Positions 1-5,094 are shown, numbered from the stretch's first letter. The stretch is 5,213 bases of DNA from CANLBN01 sp047638515 (GCA_047638515.1 JBLIME010000184.1:1-5213), one strand, 5' to 3'. The notes: generated by a model from the letters alone, not told the origin. Numbers and translations are program-made.

Positions 1-402
1 GCGGCTAAATCTAAAAAAATTAGCGAAATCACCAAAGATTTAAGTGAAATTTTACTCAAGGAAGATTTAGAAAAGCTTGATGTTAGCGATAAAAAACCAA
101 CAGCATTTCATTGTCCCTGTACGCTTCAGCACGGTCAGCAATTAAACGGTGTTGTTGAGGAGATTTTAACGCGCGCCGGTGTGCCCTTAACAAAAACCAA
201 AGAAAAGCATCTTTGCTGTGGTTCGGCTGGTACCTACTCCATATTGCAGTCGAAGACGAGTCAGCAGTTGCTCGACAATAAGTTGACCGCGTTAATGGTC
301 GACAATCCGGTGCAAATTGTGACTGCAAACGTAGGCTGCCAAATGCACTTAGAGTCGAAAGCTAGCGTGCCAGTTAAGCATTGGATAGAGCTTTTAGATT
401 AG
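1..402 (+). CDS. glcF: Glycolate oxidase iron-sulfur subunit GlcF, C-terminal part (5' truncated by window)
   Basis: Frame 1 is open from the first base to TAG at 400-402, giving the last 133 residues. GlcF carries electrons from the FAD subunits GlcD/GlcE during oxidation of glycolate to glyoxylate, at the cytoplasmic side of the membrane. The visible part is the second cysteine-rich (CCG) domain. It has HCPCTLQHGQQ at about residues 38-48, LCCGSAGTYSILQ at about 70-82, TANVGCQMHL near 109-118 and the typical ending VKHWIELL. These match the C-terminus of GlcF as I know it, and the CTLQHG and CCGSAGTYS strings distinguish it from related CCG-domain proteins such as LutA and GlpC. No frameshift is seen. 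The upstream neighbours, expected to be glcD and glcE, lie outside the window. Confidence 0.93.
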   Translation, partial: AAKSKKISEITKDLSEILLKEDLEKLDVSDKKPTAFHCPCTLQHGQQLNGVVEEILTRAGVPLTKTKEKHLCCGSAGTYSILQSKTSQQLLDNKLTALMVDNPVQIVTANVGCQMHLESKASVPVKHWIELLD

Positions 403-462
403 TGCTTTCACACAGTAAATTACAAATGAATCAAAACTTGGGTGACCTGCCTGAAAAATGAG

Positions 463-960
463 ATGAAACTTAGCTGGCAGTGGTTTCACTATAGCGAATT
501 AGGCGTTGAGGATCTTCACGACTTACTCACCATCAGGCAGCTTATTTTTATTGTCGAGCAAGCAAGCATTTATCTCGATGCAGATATGTTTGATAGGCAA
601 GCTTACCACCTGTGCGTACGCGACGCTGCCGGCACCTGCGCGGCCGAAGCTGATAAGACTACAGCGCCACTAGTCGCTTATGCGCGGGTGATCGCGCCCA
701 AAAAAAAAGCCCCAGAAGTTATTATTGGTCGCATTTTGGTGGAAAAAAGCTACCGTGGTAATGGTCTCGCTTCAATGCTAGTCGAGCGCTGTCTCGAGCA
801 ATGTCGGTCACTCTTCCCCGACTCTGATATTAAGCTATCGGCACAGTGTCATCTTATCGCTTTTTATTCAAAATTTGGTTTTGAGACGATTGGAAAGCGT
901 TATGATGATGGCGGTATCGAGCATGTTGATATGATTTTCTCGCGCCAACAACAATCGTGA
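463..960 (+). CDS. elaA: ElaA-family GNAT N-acyltransferase
   Basis: A protein of 165 residues from ATG at 463; E. coli ElaA is about 153. GNAT enzymes move an acyl group from acyl-CoA to an amine; the physiological substrate of ElaA is not established. Diagnostic parts are the N-terminal RQLIFIVEQ at residues 25-33 (ElaA has R-x-x-VFVVEQ here), IIGRILVEKSYRGNGLAS ending near 104 with the R98-x-x-G101-x-A103 acetyl-CoA loop, and AQCHLIAFYSKFGF at 127-140, the family's C-terminal signature. About 12 extra residues sit near 50-70, between the first and second blocks, rich in Ala, Thr and Asp. The frame also contains GTG at 442, but ATG 463 puts the W-x-W-x-x-x-x-SEL opening where ElaA begins. 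Neither start has a strong ribosome binding site. It follows glcF by 60 nt with no terminator visible, so cotranscription is possible. Confidence 0.9.
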   Translation: MKLSWQWFHYSELGVEDLHDLLTIRQLIFIVEQASIYLDADMFDRQAYHLCVRDAAGTCAAEADKTTAPLVAYARVIAPKKKAPEVIIGRILVEKSYRGNGLASMLVERCLEQCRSLFPDSDIKLSAQCHLIAFYSKFGFETIGKRYDDGGIEHVDMIFSRQQQS

Positions 961-1030
961 TGGTATTAGTATTGGTACGTGTACGCCTAACCCTTACTAA
1001 TTGCTGACTTAACTAAAATATGTGGCCTGT

Positions 1031-1059
1031 TTGCGAGTATGAGTCTTCAAGGCTAAAAT
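1031..1059 (+). promoter_or_regulatory. Predicted sigma70-type promoter for the ytoQ-family gene
   Basis: TTGCGA at 1031-1036 (4 of 6 to consensus) and TAAAAT at 1054-1059 (5 of 6) are separated by exactly 17 bp. Transcription would begin near 1066, leaving a leader of about 23 nt that still contains the ribosome binding site. A weaker alternative, TTGGTA 972-977 with TACTAA 995-1000 at 17 bp, lies upstream. This is a pattern match only. Confidence 0.5.
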
Positions 1060-1076
1060 TAAAACTAGATGATTAT

Positions 1077-1081
1077 AAGGA
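1077..1081 (+). promoter_or_regulatory. Ribosome binding site that fixes the ytoQ start
   Basis: AAGGA lies 7 nt before ATG 1089. The longer frame opening at ATG 1020 has no such site, and its 23 extra residues overlap the predicted promoter and have no counterpart in YtoQ proteins, so 1089 is preferred. Confidence 0.75.
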
Positions 1082-1088
1082 AAAACCA

Positions 1089-1532
1089 ATGAAAATATGG
1101 CTGATTTATTTATCAGGAGAGATTCATAGCGATTGGCGCGAGCAGATTATTGAAGGCGCTAAAGCTCTCGATCTTCCTGTTGAATTTACCTCGCCAGTGC
1201 TTGTTCACGAGGCTAGCGACGCCGCTGGTGATATGTTGGGCGCGCAAAATAATTCTTATTGGCGCGATCATCAGTCGTCTAAAATTAATGGGATACGCAC
1301 CAAAACTATGATTGAAAATTGCGACATGGCAGTGGTTCGTTTTGGCGAAAAATACAAGCAGTGGAACGCCGCTTTTGACGCTGGCTTTTGCGCAGCCTTA
1401 GGCAAGCCTTATGTAACGCTCCATGCTGACGATATCATTCATCCATTAAAGGAAGTCGACGCCGCTGCAATGGGTTGGGCGCAGACGCCACAACAGGTAG
1501 TTGAAGTTTTGCAGTACGTAACCGCTGCTTAG
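1089..1532 (+). CDS. ytoQ: YtoQ family protein (nucleoside 2-deoxyribosyltransferase-like fold)
   Basis: A protein of 147 residues, the usual length for this family. It opens with IYLSGEIHSDWRE at residues 6-18, closely matching the LAGEIHSDWRE opening of Bacillus YtoQ. It continues with RTKTMIENCDMAVVRFGEKYKQWNAAFDAG, whose FGEKYKQWN core is at 85-93 and D97 follows, and closes with GKP at 105-107 and HPLKE at 118-122. The fold resembles nucleoside 2-deoxyribosyltransferases and related nucleotide-processing proteins, but no reaction is established for YtoQ that I know of. It is soluble, with no signal peptide or membrane segment. The predicted promoter at 1031-1059 and the GC-rich hairpin after the stop suggest a single-gene unit, separate from elaA upstream and ybiT downstream. 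Confidence 0.92.
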   Translation: MKIWLIYLSGEIHSDWREQIIEGAKALDLPVEFTSPVLVHEASDAAGDMLGAQNNSYWRDHQSSKINGIRTKTMIENCDMAVVRFGEKYKQWNAAFDAGFCAALGKPYVTLHADDIIHPLKEVDAAAMGWAQTPQQVVEVLQYVTAA

Positions 1533-1533
1533 A

Positions 1534-1552
1534 GATGCGCTGAAGCGCAATC
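1534..1552 (+). terminator. Hairpin just after ytoQ, possible weak terminator
   Basis: GATGCGC (1534-1540), loop TGAA, GCGC, one bulged A, then ATC (1550-1552) form a 7-bp stem-loop starting 2 nt after the ytoQ stop. The following bases TTGTTGGG are U-rich but not a true T run, so termination may be weak or the hairpin may only protect the 3' end. Confidence 0.35.
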
Positions 1553-1622
1553 TTGTTGGGACTTGTCGCCCTAGTTGTTACAAGCTGGCGGGGCCTTGAA
1601 TTCGTCTCCGATTAAAATTCAC

Positions 1623-1651
1623 TCGACCTCGTCATTATAAGTCCTTATAAT
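1623..1651 (+). promoter_or_regulatory. Predicted sigma70 promoter of ybiT
   Basis: TCGACC at 1623-1628 (4 of 6 to TTGACA) and a perfect TATAAT at 1646-1651 have a 17-bp spacer. The expected transcript starts near 1658, about 57 nt before the TTG start of ybiT. The -10 box is embedded in a dyad that is described separately. Confidence 0.6.
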
Positions 1652-1652
1652 G
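1633..1652. repeat. 20-bp perfect dyad covering the ybiT -10 box, candidate operator
   Basis: CATTATAAG at 1633-1641 and CTTATAATG at 1644-1652 are exact reverse complements around a 2-bp centre (TC). One arm contains the TATAAT box, so a protein bound here would block RNA polymerase. No regulator gene in the window is an obvious partner. An AT-rich dyad could also arise by chance. Confidence 0.45.
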
Positions 1653-1703
1653 CGCGCAAACTCCGGTGTCTACTATTCTAGTTACGCTTACAAATACTTC
1701 TTT

Positions 1704-1707
1704 AGGA
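1704..1707 (+). promoter_or_regulatory. Ribosome binding site supporting the TTG start of ybiT
   Basis: AGGA is separated from TTG 1715 by 7 nt, all but one of them T. The next in-frame ATG (1739) has no purine-rich site at proper distance and would remove residues conserved in YbiT. Confidence 0.65.
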
Positions 1708-1714
1708 CTTTTTT

Positions 1715-3307
1715 TTGATTTCAGCTGCAAATGTCACTATGCAATTTGGTGCAAAACCTCTTTTTGAAAATATCTCGGTTAAATTTGGTAACGGCAATCG
1801 CTACGGGTTGATTGGTGCTAATGGCTGTGGTAAATCGACCTTGATGAAAATACTCGATGGCAGCCTTACCCCCTCGGCTGGGAATGTATCGGTTACGCCC
1901 AACGAGCGCCTGGGCAAACTAAGCCAAGATCAGTTTGCCTTTGAGGAATACAGCGTTGTCGACACCGTCATTATGGGTCACAGTGAGCTTTGGGACATTA
2001 AACAAGAGCGTGACCGTATTTACTCTCTGCCCGAAATGAGCGAAGCCGACGGTATGAAAGTGGCCAATTTGGAAGTGCAGTTTGCAGAAATGGATGGCTA
2101 CACCGCTGAAAGTCGTGCCGGTGAGATACTGTTAGGTGCGGGCATCGAAGAAGCTGCACATTTTAACCCCATGAGCGAAATTGCCCCCGGTCGTAAACTG
2201 CGTGTCTTACTGGCGCAGGCTCTGTTTTCTAACCCCGATATATTATTGCTTGATGAGCCGACTAACAACTTGGATATTAATACTATCCGTTGGCTAGAAG
2301 AAGTACTTAATCAGCGCGATAGCACCATGGTTATCATTTCTCACGATCGCCATTTTTTGAACTCCGTTTGTACGCATATGGCCGACATCGACTACGGTGA
2401 ACTACGTGTTTATCCTGGCAGTTATGATGACTTTATGATCGCTGCAACGCAGGTACAGGAGCGACTCCGTTCTGAAAACAGTAAAAAAAGCGTCATCATT
2501 GCCGATCTGCAACAATTTGTAAGCCGCTTTTCAGCGAACGCCTCTAAGGCCAAGCAGGCCACATCGCGGGCAAAGAAATTGGAGAAAATCAAACTCGACG
2601 ATATTAAGCCGTCGAGTCGAATGAATCCGTTTATTCGATTCAACCAAGATAAAAAACTACATAGGCAAGCGGTTACCTTCGAAAACCTAGGTCACGGTTT
2701 TGATGGCGAAACTCTGTTTGAAAAAAGCGATATTATTATTGACGCTGGTGAGCGTATAGCAGTCATCGGTGAAAACGGTGCAGGTAAAACTACATTGTTG
2801 CGTTGTATGATGGGACACCTGACCCCCAGCCACGGCCGTATTAAGTGGGCTGAGAACGCCAATCTTGGTTACTGCCCCCAAGACACGGGTGCTGAATTTG
2901 TTAGCGGTACTAATTTGTTCGATTGGATGAGTCTGTGGCGCAAGCCTAATCACGACGATCAAATTGTGCGCGCAACTCTAGGGCGCTTGTTATTCTCCGC
3001 CGATGAATATAAAAAGAAGGCTCGGGTGTGCTCGGGTGGGGAAAAAAATCGCCTGCTTTTTGGTAAACTGATGATGATGGATACCAATGTCCTAGTGATG
3101 GACGAGCCAACGAACCACTTAGATATGGAGTCTATAGAGTCACTTAACCTCGCTCTAGCAAACTACCCGGGTACACTTATTTTCGTCAGTCACGATCGCG
3201 AGTTTGTATCGTCGTTGGCAACGCAAATAATTGAGATAAAAGGTAAAGAGTTGATCAATTTTAAAGGCACCTATACTGATTACCTGGCAAGCCAAGCACT
3301 AAAATAA
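1715..3307 (+). CDS. ybiT: ABC-F family ATPase YbiT, ribosome-associated translation factor
   Basis: A soluble protein of 530 residues with two ATP-binding cassettes and no membrane domain, the same length as I recall for E. coli YbiT and close to it throughout. ABC-F proteins bind the ribosomal E site and relieve or tune stalled translation. Cassette 1 has Walker A GANGCGKST (34-42), the family's altered signature region APGRKLRVLLAQAL in place of LSGGQ, and Walker B LLLDEPTNNLD with catalytic E181. A charged helical linker near 240-325 (FVSRFSANASKAKQATSRAKK) is the segment that reaches the P-site tRNA. Cassette 2 has Walker A GENGAGKTT (352-360), signature CSGGEKNR from 439 and Walker B with E464, followed by HLDMESIESLN and the SHDREFVSSLA switch. 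All key residues are present. The start is TTG 1715: the protein then aligns from its first residues with YbiT (NVTMQFG...PLFENISVKFG). It appears to be transcribed alone. Confidence 0.96.
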   Translation: MISAANVTMQFGAKPLFENISVKFGNGNRYGLIGANGCGKSTLMKILDGSLTPSAGNVSVTPNERLGKLSQDQFAFEEYSVVDTVIMGHSELWDIKQERDRIYSLPEMSEADGMKVANLEVQFAEMDGYTAESRAGEILLGAGIEEAAHFNPMSEIAPGRKLRVLLAQALFSNPDILLLDEPTNNLDINTIRWLEEVLNQRDSTMVIISHDRHFLNSVCTHMADIDYGELRVYPGSYDDFMIAATQVQERLRSENSKKSVIIADLQQFVSRFSANASKAKQATSRAKKLEKIKLDDIKPSSRMNPFIRFNQDKKLHRQAVTFENLGHGFDGETLFEKSDIIIDAGERIAVIGENGAGKTTLLRCMMGHLTPSHGRIKWAENANLGYCPQDTGAEFVSGTNLFDWMSLWRKPNHDDQIVRATLGRLLFSADEYKKKARVCSGGEKNRLLFGKLMMMDTNVLVMDEPTNHLDMESIESLNLALANYPGTLIFVSHDREFVSSLATQIIEIKGKELINFKGTYTDYLASQALK

Positions 3308-3356
3308 AAGTACTAGTTGGCAGCTCTACTGCCGAGACTTGGTTTTAAAGTTGTCA

Positions 3357-3385
3357 TTCGCTGAGGCATTGGTGCCTCGAGTGAA
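3357..3385 (+). ncRNA. Stable hairpin in the ybiT 3' region, competitor of the terminator
   Basis: GAGGCA (3363-3368), loop TTGG and TGCCTC (3373-3378) form a perfect 6-bp stem. It extends outward to a 12-bp stem (TTCGCT with AGTGAA, one G-U pair) with a bulged G at 3379. The TGCCTCG arm is also the left arm of the terminator stem ending at 3414, so both cannot form together. It may be part of a 3' UTR RNA, or chance. I recognise no named RNA family. Confidence 0.35.
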
Positions 3386-3420
3386 GCCCGGTCTGGGAAC
3401 TCACAGGCCGAGGCGTTTTT
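3374..3420 (+). terminator. Likely rho-independent terminator downstream of ybiT
   Basis: GCCTCG (3374-3379) pairs with CGAGGC (3409-3414). Inside this stem GTGA (3381-3384) can pair with TCAC (3401-3404) and CCC with GGG. The stem is followed by G and TTTTT at 3416-3420. The T run is just over 110 nt after the ybiT stop, so the transcript would have a long structured 3' UTR. No T run follows the structure on the other strand, so it works rightward only. Confidence 0.6.
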
Positions 3421-3501
3421 ATAAACGGGACAGTTGTGATTGCGGCTTTCGATTACAGAGCGCTCATGAAAATACTGAATTTTTTTAATGGTTCATATCA
3501 A

Positions 3502-3521
3502 GCTATTGACCATCAATAAGC
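3502..3521. repeat. Small hairpin GCTATTGA / TCAATAAGC
   Basis: GCTATTGA at 3502-3509, loop CCA and TCAATAAGC at 3513-3521 pair over 8 bp with one bulged A. It is followed on the + strand by a run of seven A and then CACCTCC. Read on the minus strand it contains a six-codon frame behind a consensus Shine-Dalgarno sequence (see findings). Confidence 0.4.
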
Positions 3522-3554
3522 ATAAAAAAACACCTCCACGTTTGTTAAGGAAAG

Positions 3555-3615
3555 CTTGACTCTCGCACTCGCTGTATTGACGAGAACCTACTTCTCGCTG
3601 TATCCCTACTTGACT
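3555..3615 (+). repeat. Nested direct repeats CTTGACT and CTCGCTGTAT
   Basis: CTTGACT occurs at 3555-3561 and 3609-3615, and between them CTCGCTGTAT occurs at 3568-3577 and 3594-3603 (period 26). Between the two inner copies CGAGAA (3581-3586) and TTCTCG (3592-3597) form a 6-bp hairpin with a 5-nt loop. The unit could be a protein-binding cluster or the residue of a duplication. Confidence 0.5.
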
Positions 3616-3619
3616 ACAA

Positions 3620-3760
3620 GTGGTGCGCCGACAATGTTACGGTTTAAAAAAGTACTGTCACTTGAGCAAGCAAGTTCTCAAACACCAAACCCACTATCGA
3701 GAAACTCGCTACAACCCGTGTTGGGGTAACCCCAAATGTCATCGTCCTTTTGCACGCTAG
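3620..3760 (+). other. 46-codon open frame with zinc-ribbon-like cysteine pattern, doubtful
   Basis: Opens at GTG 3620 and stops at TAG 3758-3760. The product is small and strongly basic: 11 Lys/Arg against one Glu. It has Cys at 6, 13, 34 and 40, with His after 13 and 40, and a segment RYNPCWGNPKCHRPF. The layout C-x6-C-x20-C-x5-C ending in an R-P-F tail is reminiscent of the N-terminal zinc ribbon of IS1/InsA-type transposases (C-x2-C...RYxC...CxRTF), but the spacings are off. No ribosome binding site precedes it and no transposase body follows. It could be a worn fragment, a tiny basic protein, or chance; chance is most likely. Confidence 0.15.
3721..3735. repeat. 15-bp inverted repeat TTGGGGT-A-ACCCCAA
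   Basis: Seven-base arms are exact reverse complements around one A. As RNA it would be a 6-bp GC-rich stem with a TAA loop. No T run follows, so it is not a terminator. Function unknown. Confidence 0.4.
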
Positions 3761-3874
3761 GTGATATGTCGTGCACACCTCGTAGCCATCAGCTGTACGT
3801 GGCGCAGTATAGTGCTCCAAACAGTAGAGGTCAGCGTCGGGCTTGACGCAATTCATTTAAGTATACACTTCGAG

Positions 3875-3888
3875 TTATGCGCGCATAA
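3875..3888. repeat. 14-bp perfect palindrome TTATGCGCGCATAA
   Basis: Uninterrupted symmetric sequence within the gene-poor gap, of the kind bound by dimeric regulators. No promoter is evident beside it. In a window this size one such palindrome by chance is not surprising. Confidence 0.35.
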
Positions 3889-4209
3889 ATGCAGTCGTTG
3901 AGACCAAAATTTTAGAGGCTGTTATGGCTACCGTCGATCGCGTGAAGACGTGTAGTAAGGGCTAGCGCTCTGCCGGCACGGTGCTTTCTAAAAATCTTGG
4001 GTCACATCTTTTGGGTACTGCGAAGGTGTGTGTTTGAAATCAACTCGTCTAGCCTGCCTAGTGCTCGAGCATGATCTGCTGACTAGCGTGATGAAAAACA
4101 CGTTTACAATATTTAAGAGATAGAATTGAGTCCACTTCGTCTTTCAGGCTAATGACTGGTTAAGTGCAAGACTAAACCGTAAACGGAGCAAAGGCCTTAA
4201 TCGGCAAAT

Positions 4210-4770
4210 CTATTTGAAGGGGTCTTCGACATCGACCAAAGCCGCTTGCGGATAATACCTACCAACTAGTATTTGTTGAGCATTCAATTGTCGACTTATA
4301 AGCAGCTTGACGTCGGTAAGCACTTTATCGATGATCTCCAGTTGTCGATCATTCGTCGGAGATTGATGGAGTGCATTACCCCAAATAATCAAGTGGCGTG
4401 TTTGTATAGTGCTTAATTTCCTGTGCTTAGCCCACTCGGGTGAAACTGTTCTACCAATCAAGGCTAGCTTTTCTTTGGCGATAATTTTTTGGCTTGGGTC
4501 GACAATCGTTTCAGCTAAATTATTCGACAATTCAAGCCAACCGCTTCGATAAAGCTCCCAGCCTAAATATAGGCGTTGTACCCACAATAGATATTCACTC
4601 AAAGAAACATATTTTTTGTTGATAGGGTCTTGTTCGTAAGAGCTGATGTAATATTCTATCGAAGGTAGACTCTCGGGCCAATCTAATTGAGTCTGATCGC
4701 GGAGATTTAAACAACCACCGAGCAACAGCAAAGAGGTGAGAATTATAAAAAAACGCGTCGTTAACTTCAT
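4210..4770 (-). CDS. Predicted outer-membrane lipoprotein of unknown function
   Basis: A protein of 186 residues read leftward from ATG 4770-4768 to TAG at 4212-4210. The N-terminus is a textbook lipoprotein signal: basic start (K2, R6), hydrophobic core FFIILTSLLLL and lipobox LGGC with the lipidated cysteine at residue 20. Residue 21 is Leu rather than Asp, which in gammaproteobacteria points to sorting to the outer membrane. The mature part is soluble, helical-looking and rich in aromatic residues (YLLWVQRLYLGWELYRSGW near 61-79, later EWAKH and IIWGN). It has no catalytic motif and no cysteine after residue 20. An in-frame stop lies 9 nt upstream of the ATG, so the start is firm although the ribosome binding site is weak. 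It is divergent from the ygfB-like gene. I do not recognise a characterised family. Confidence 0.85.
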   Translation of the reverse strand: MKLTTRFFIILTSLLLLGGCLNLRDQTQLDWPESLPSIEYYISSYEQDPINKKYVSLSEYLLWVQRLYLGWELYRSGWLELSNNLAETIVDPSQKIIAKEKLALIGRTVSPEWAKHRKLSTIQTRHLIIWGNALHQSPTNDRQLEIIDKVLTDVKLLISRQLNAQQILVGRYYPQAALVDVEDPFK

Positions 4771-5094
4771 AAGGCTCTAGGTGGCTAATTTCATTCATAA
4801 GCGTGTATGGTCCACTAGTTACGTGATCTAGTAGACTTTAGTTTAGTGCCTCGCAGCCATCATCTTGTGGCCCAACACCCACGACAAGGTGTCAGAACAG
4901 AGATGTGTTTTTGTCGCAAGAAACAAGGCCCCATATCATGATAATATATCTACTTATCAGTCATTCCACTAATGGTAGCCATCGCTTGGTCCACAGCAAC
5001 AGCTTTGTATCATCTGTTTGAAGATTTCAAGCAAGCGCTCAGCGCTATCCTTAGTCGACTCAATTAATAATGTTAAAGGAAATGTGTGTAGTTT
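4771..5094. other. Divergent intergenic region between the lipoprotein gene and ygfB
   Basis: About 320 bp from which the two flanking genes are read outward. It contains the rightward promoter at 4911-4939, a 5-bp hairpin ACACC/GGTGT at 4875-4892 and an inverted repeat CGACAA (4882-4887) / TTGTCG (4911-4916) whose right arm is the -35 box. It also holds a 31-codon frame without ribosome binding site at 4972-5067. No clear leftward promoter was found for the lipoprotein gene, and no zapA or 6S RNA is seen here. Confidence 0.6.
4911..4939 (+). promoter_or_regulatory. Predicted sigma70 promoter for the ygfB-like gene
   Basis: TTGTCG at 4911-4916 (4 of 6) and TATCAT at 4934-4939 (5 of 6) are 17 bp apart. 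The -10 box is half of the 10-bp palindrome TATCATGATA (4934-4943), and the -35 box is one arm of an inverted repeat with 4882-4887. A start near 4946 would leave a leader of about 150 nt before ATG 5095. Confidence 0.5.

Larger units (their letters stand above)
3421..4209. other. Intergenic stretch of about 790 bp without a convincing gene
   Basis: Lies between the ybiT terminator and the 3' end of the leftward lipoprotein gene, so both flanking genes end into it. Open frames are short (under about 70 codons), lack good ribosome binding sites and resemble no family I can name with confidence. The left half is rich in small repeats and hairpins (3502-3735) and the right half holds a 14-bp palindrome (3875-3888). 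From about 3890 to 4209 I see no gene, RNA or promoter that I would defend. A decayed gene or mobile element, or an unrecognised RNA, remains possible. Confidence 0.7.

Noticed and set aside
442..462. GTG 442 as the elaA start
   Set aside because: It adds seven residues outside the family opening and has no better ribosome binding site than ATG 463.
985..991. GCCTAAC, resembling an integron attC core site
   Set aside because: No matching GTTRRRY partner at attC distance with internal L/R boxes; a lone 7-mer is chance.
1020..1088. Longer ytoQ reading frame starting at ATG 1020
   Set aside because: The 23 extra residues overlap the predicted promoter, have no ribosome binding site and no counterpart in YtoQ proteins; ATG 1089 has AAGGA at 7 nt.
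3308..3420. 6S RNA, 4.5S RNA or a known riboswitch after ybiT
   Set aside because: The conserved sequence blocks of these RNAs that I can recall are absent; only hairpins and a T run are seen.
3466..3519. 17-codon frame MKILNFFNGSYQAIDHQ
   Set aside because: Only a weak GAG upstream and no context; too short to support.
3556..3729. 57-codon + strand frame from TTG 3556 with AAGGA just upstream
   Set aside because: Spacing to the TTG is short, the sequence resembles nothing and it overlaps repeats and the other short frames.
3644..3856. 70-codon minus-strand frame in the gap
   Set aside because: No ribosome binding site before its ATG, no recognisable motif, and it lies in a repeat-bearing stretch; likely chance.
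3924..3965. 13-codon frame MATVDRVKTCSKG after GAGG
   Set aside because: A plausible ribosome binding site alone does not support so short a frame.
4080..4110. TACAAT at 4105-4110 as a + strand -10 box
   Set aside because: No acceptable -35 box at 16-18 bp and no gene downstream on that strand.
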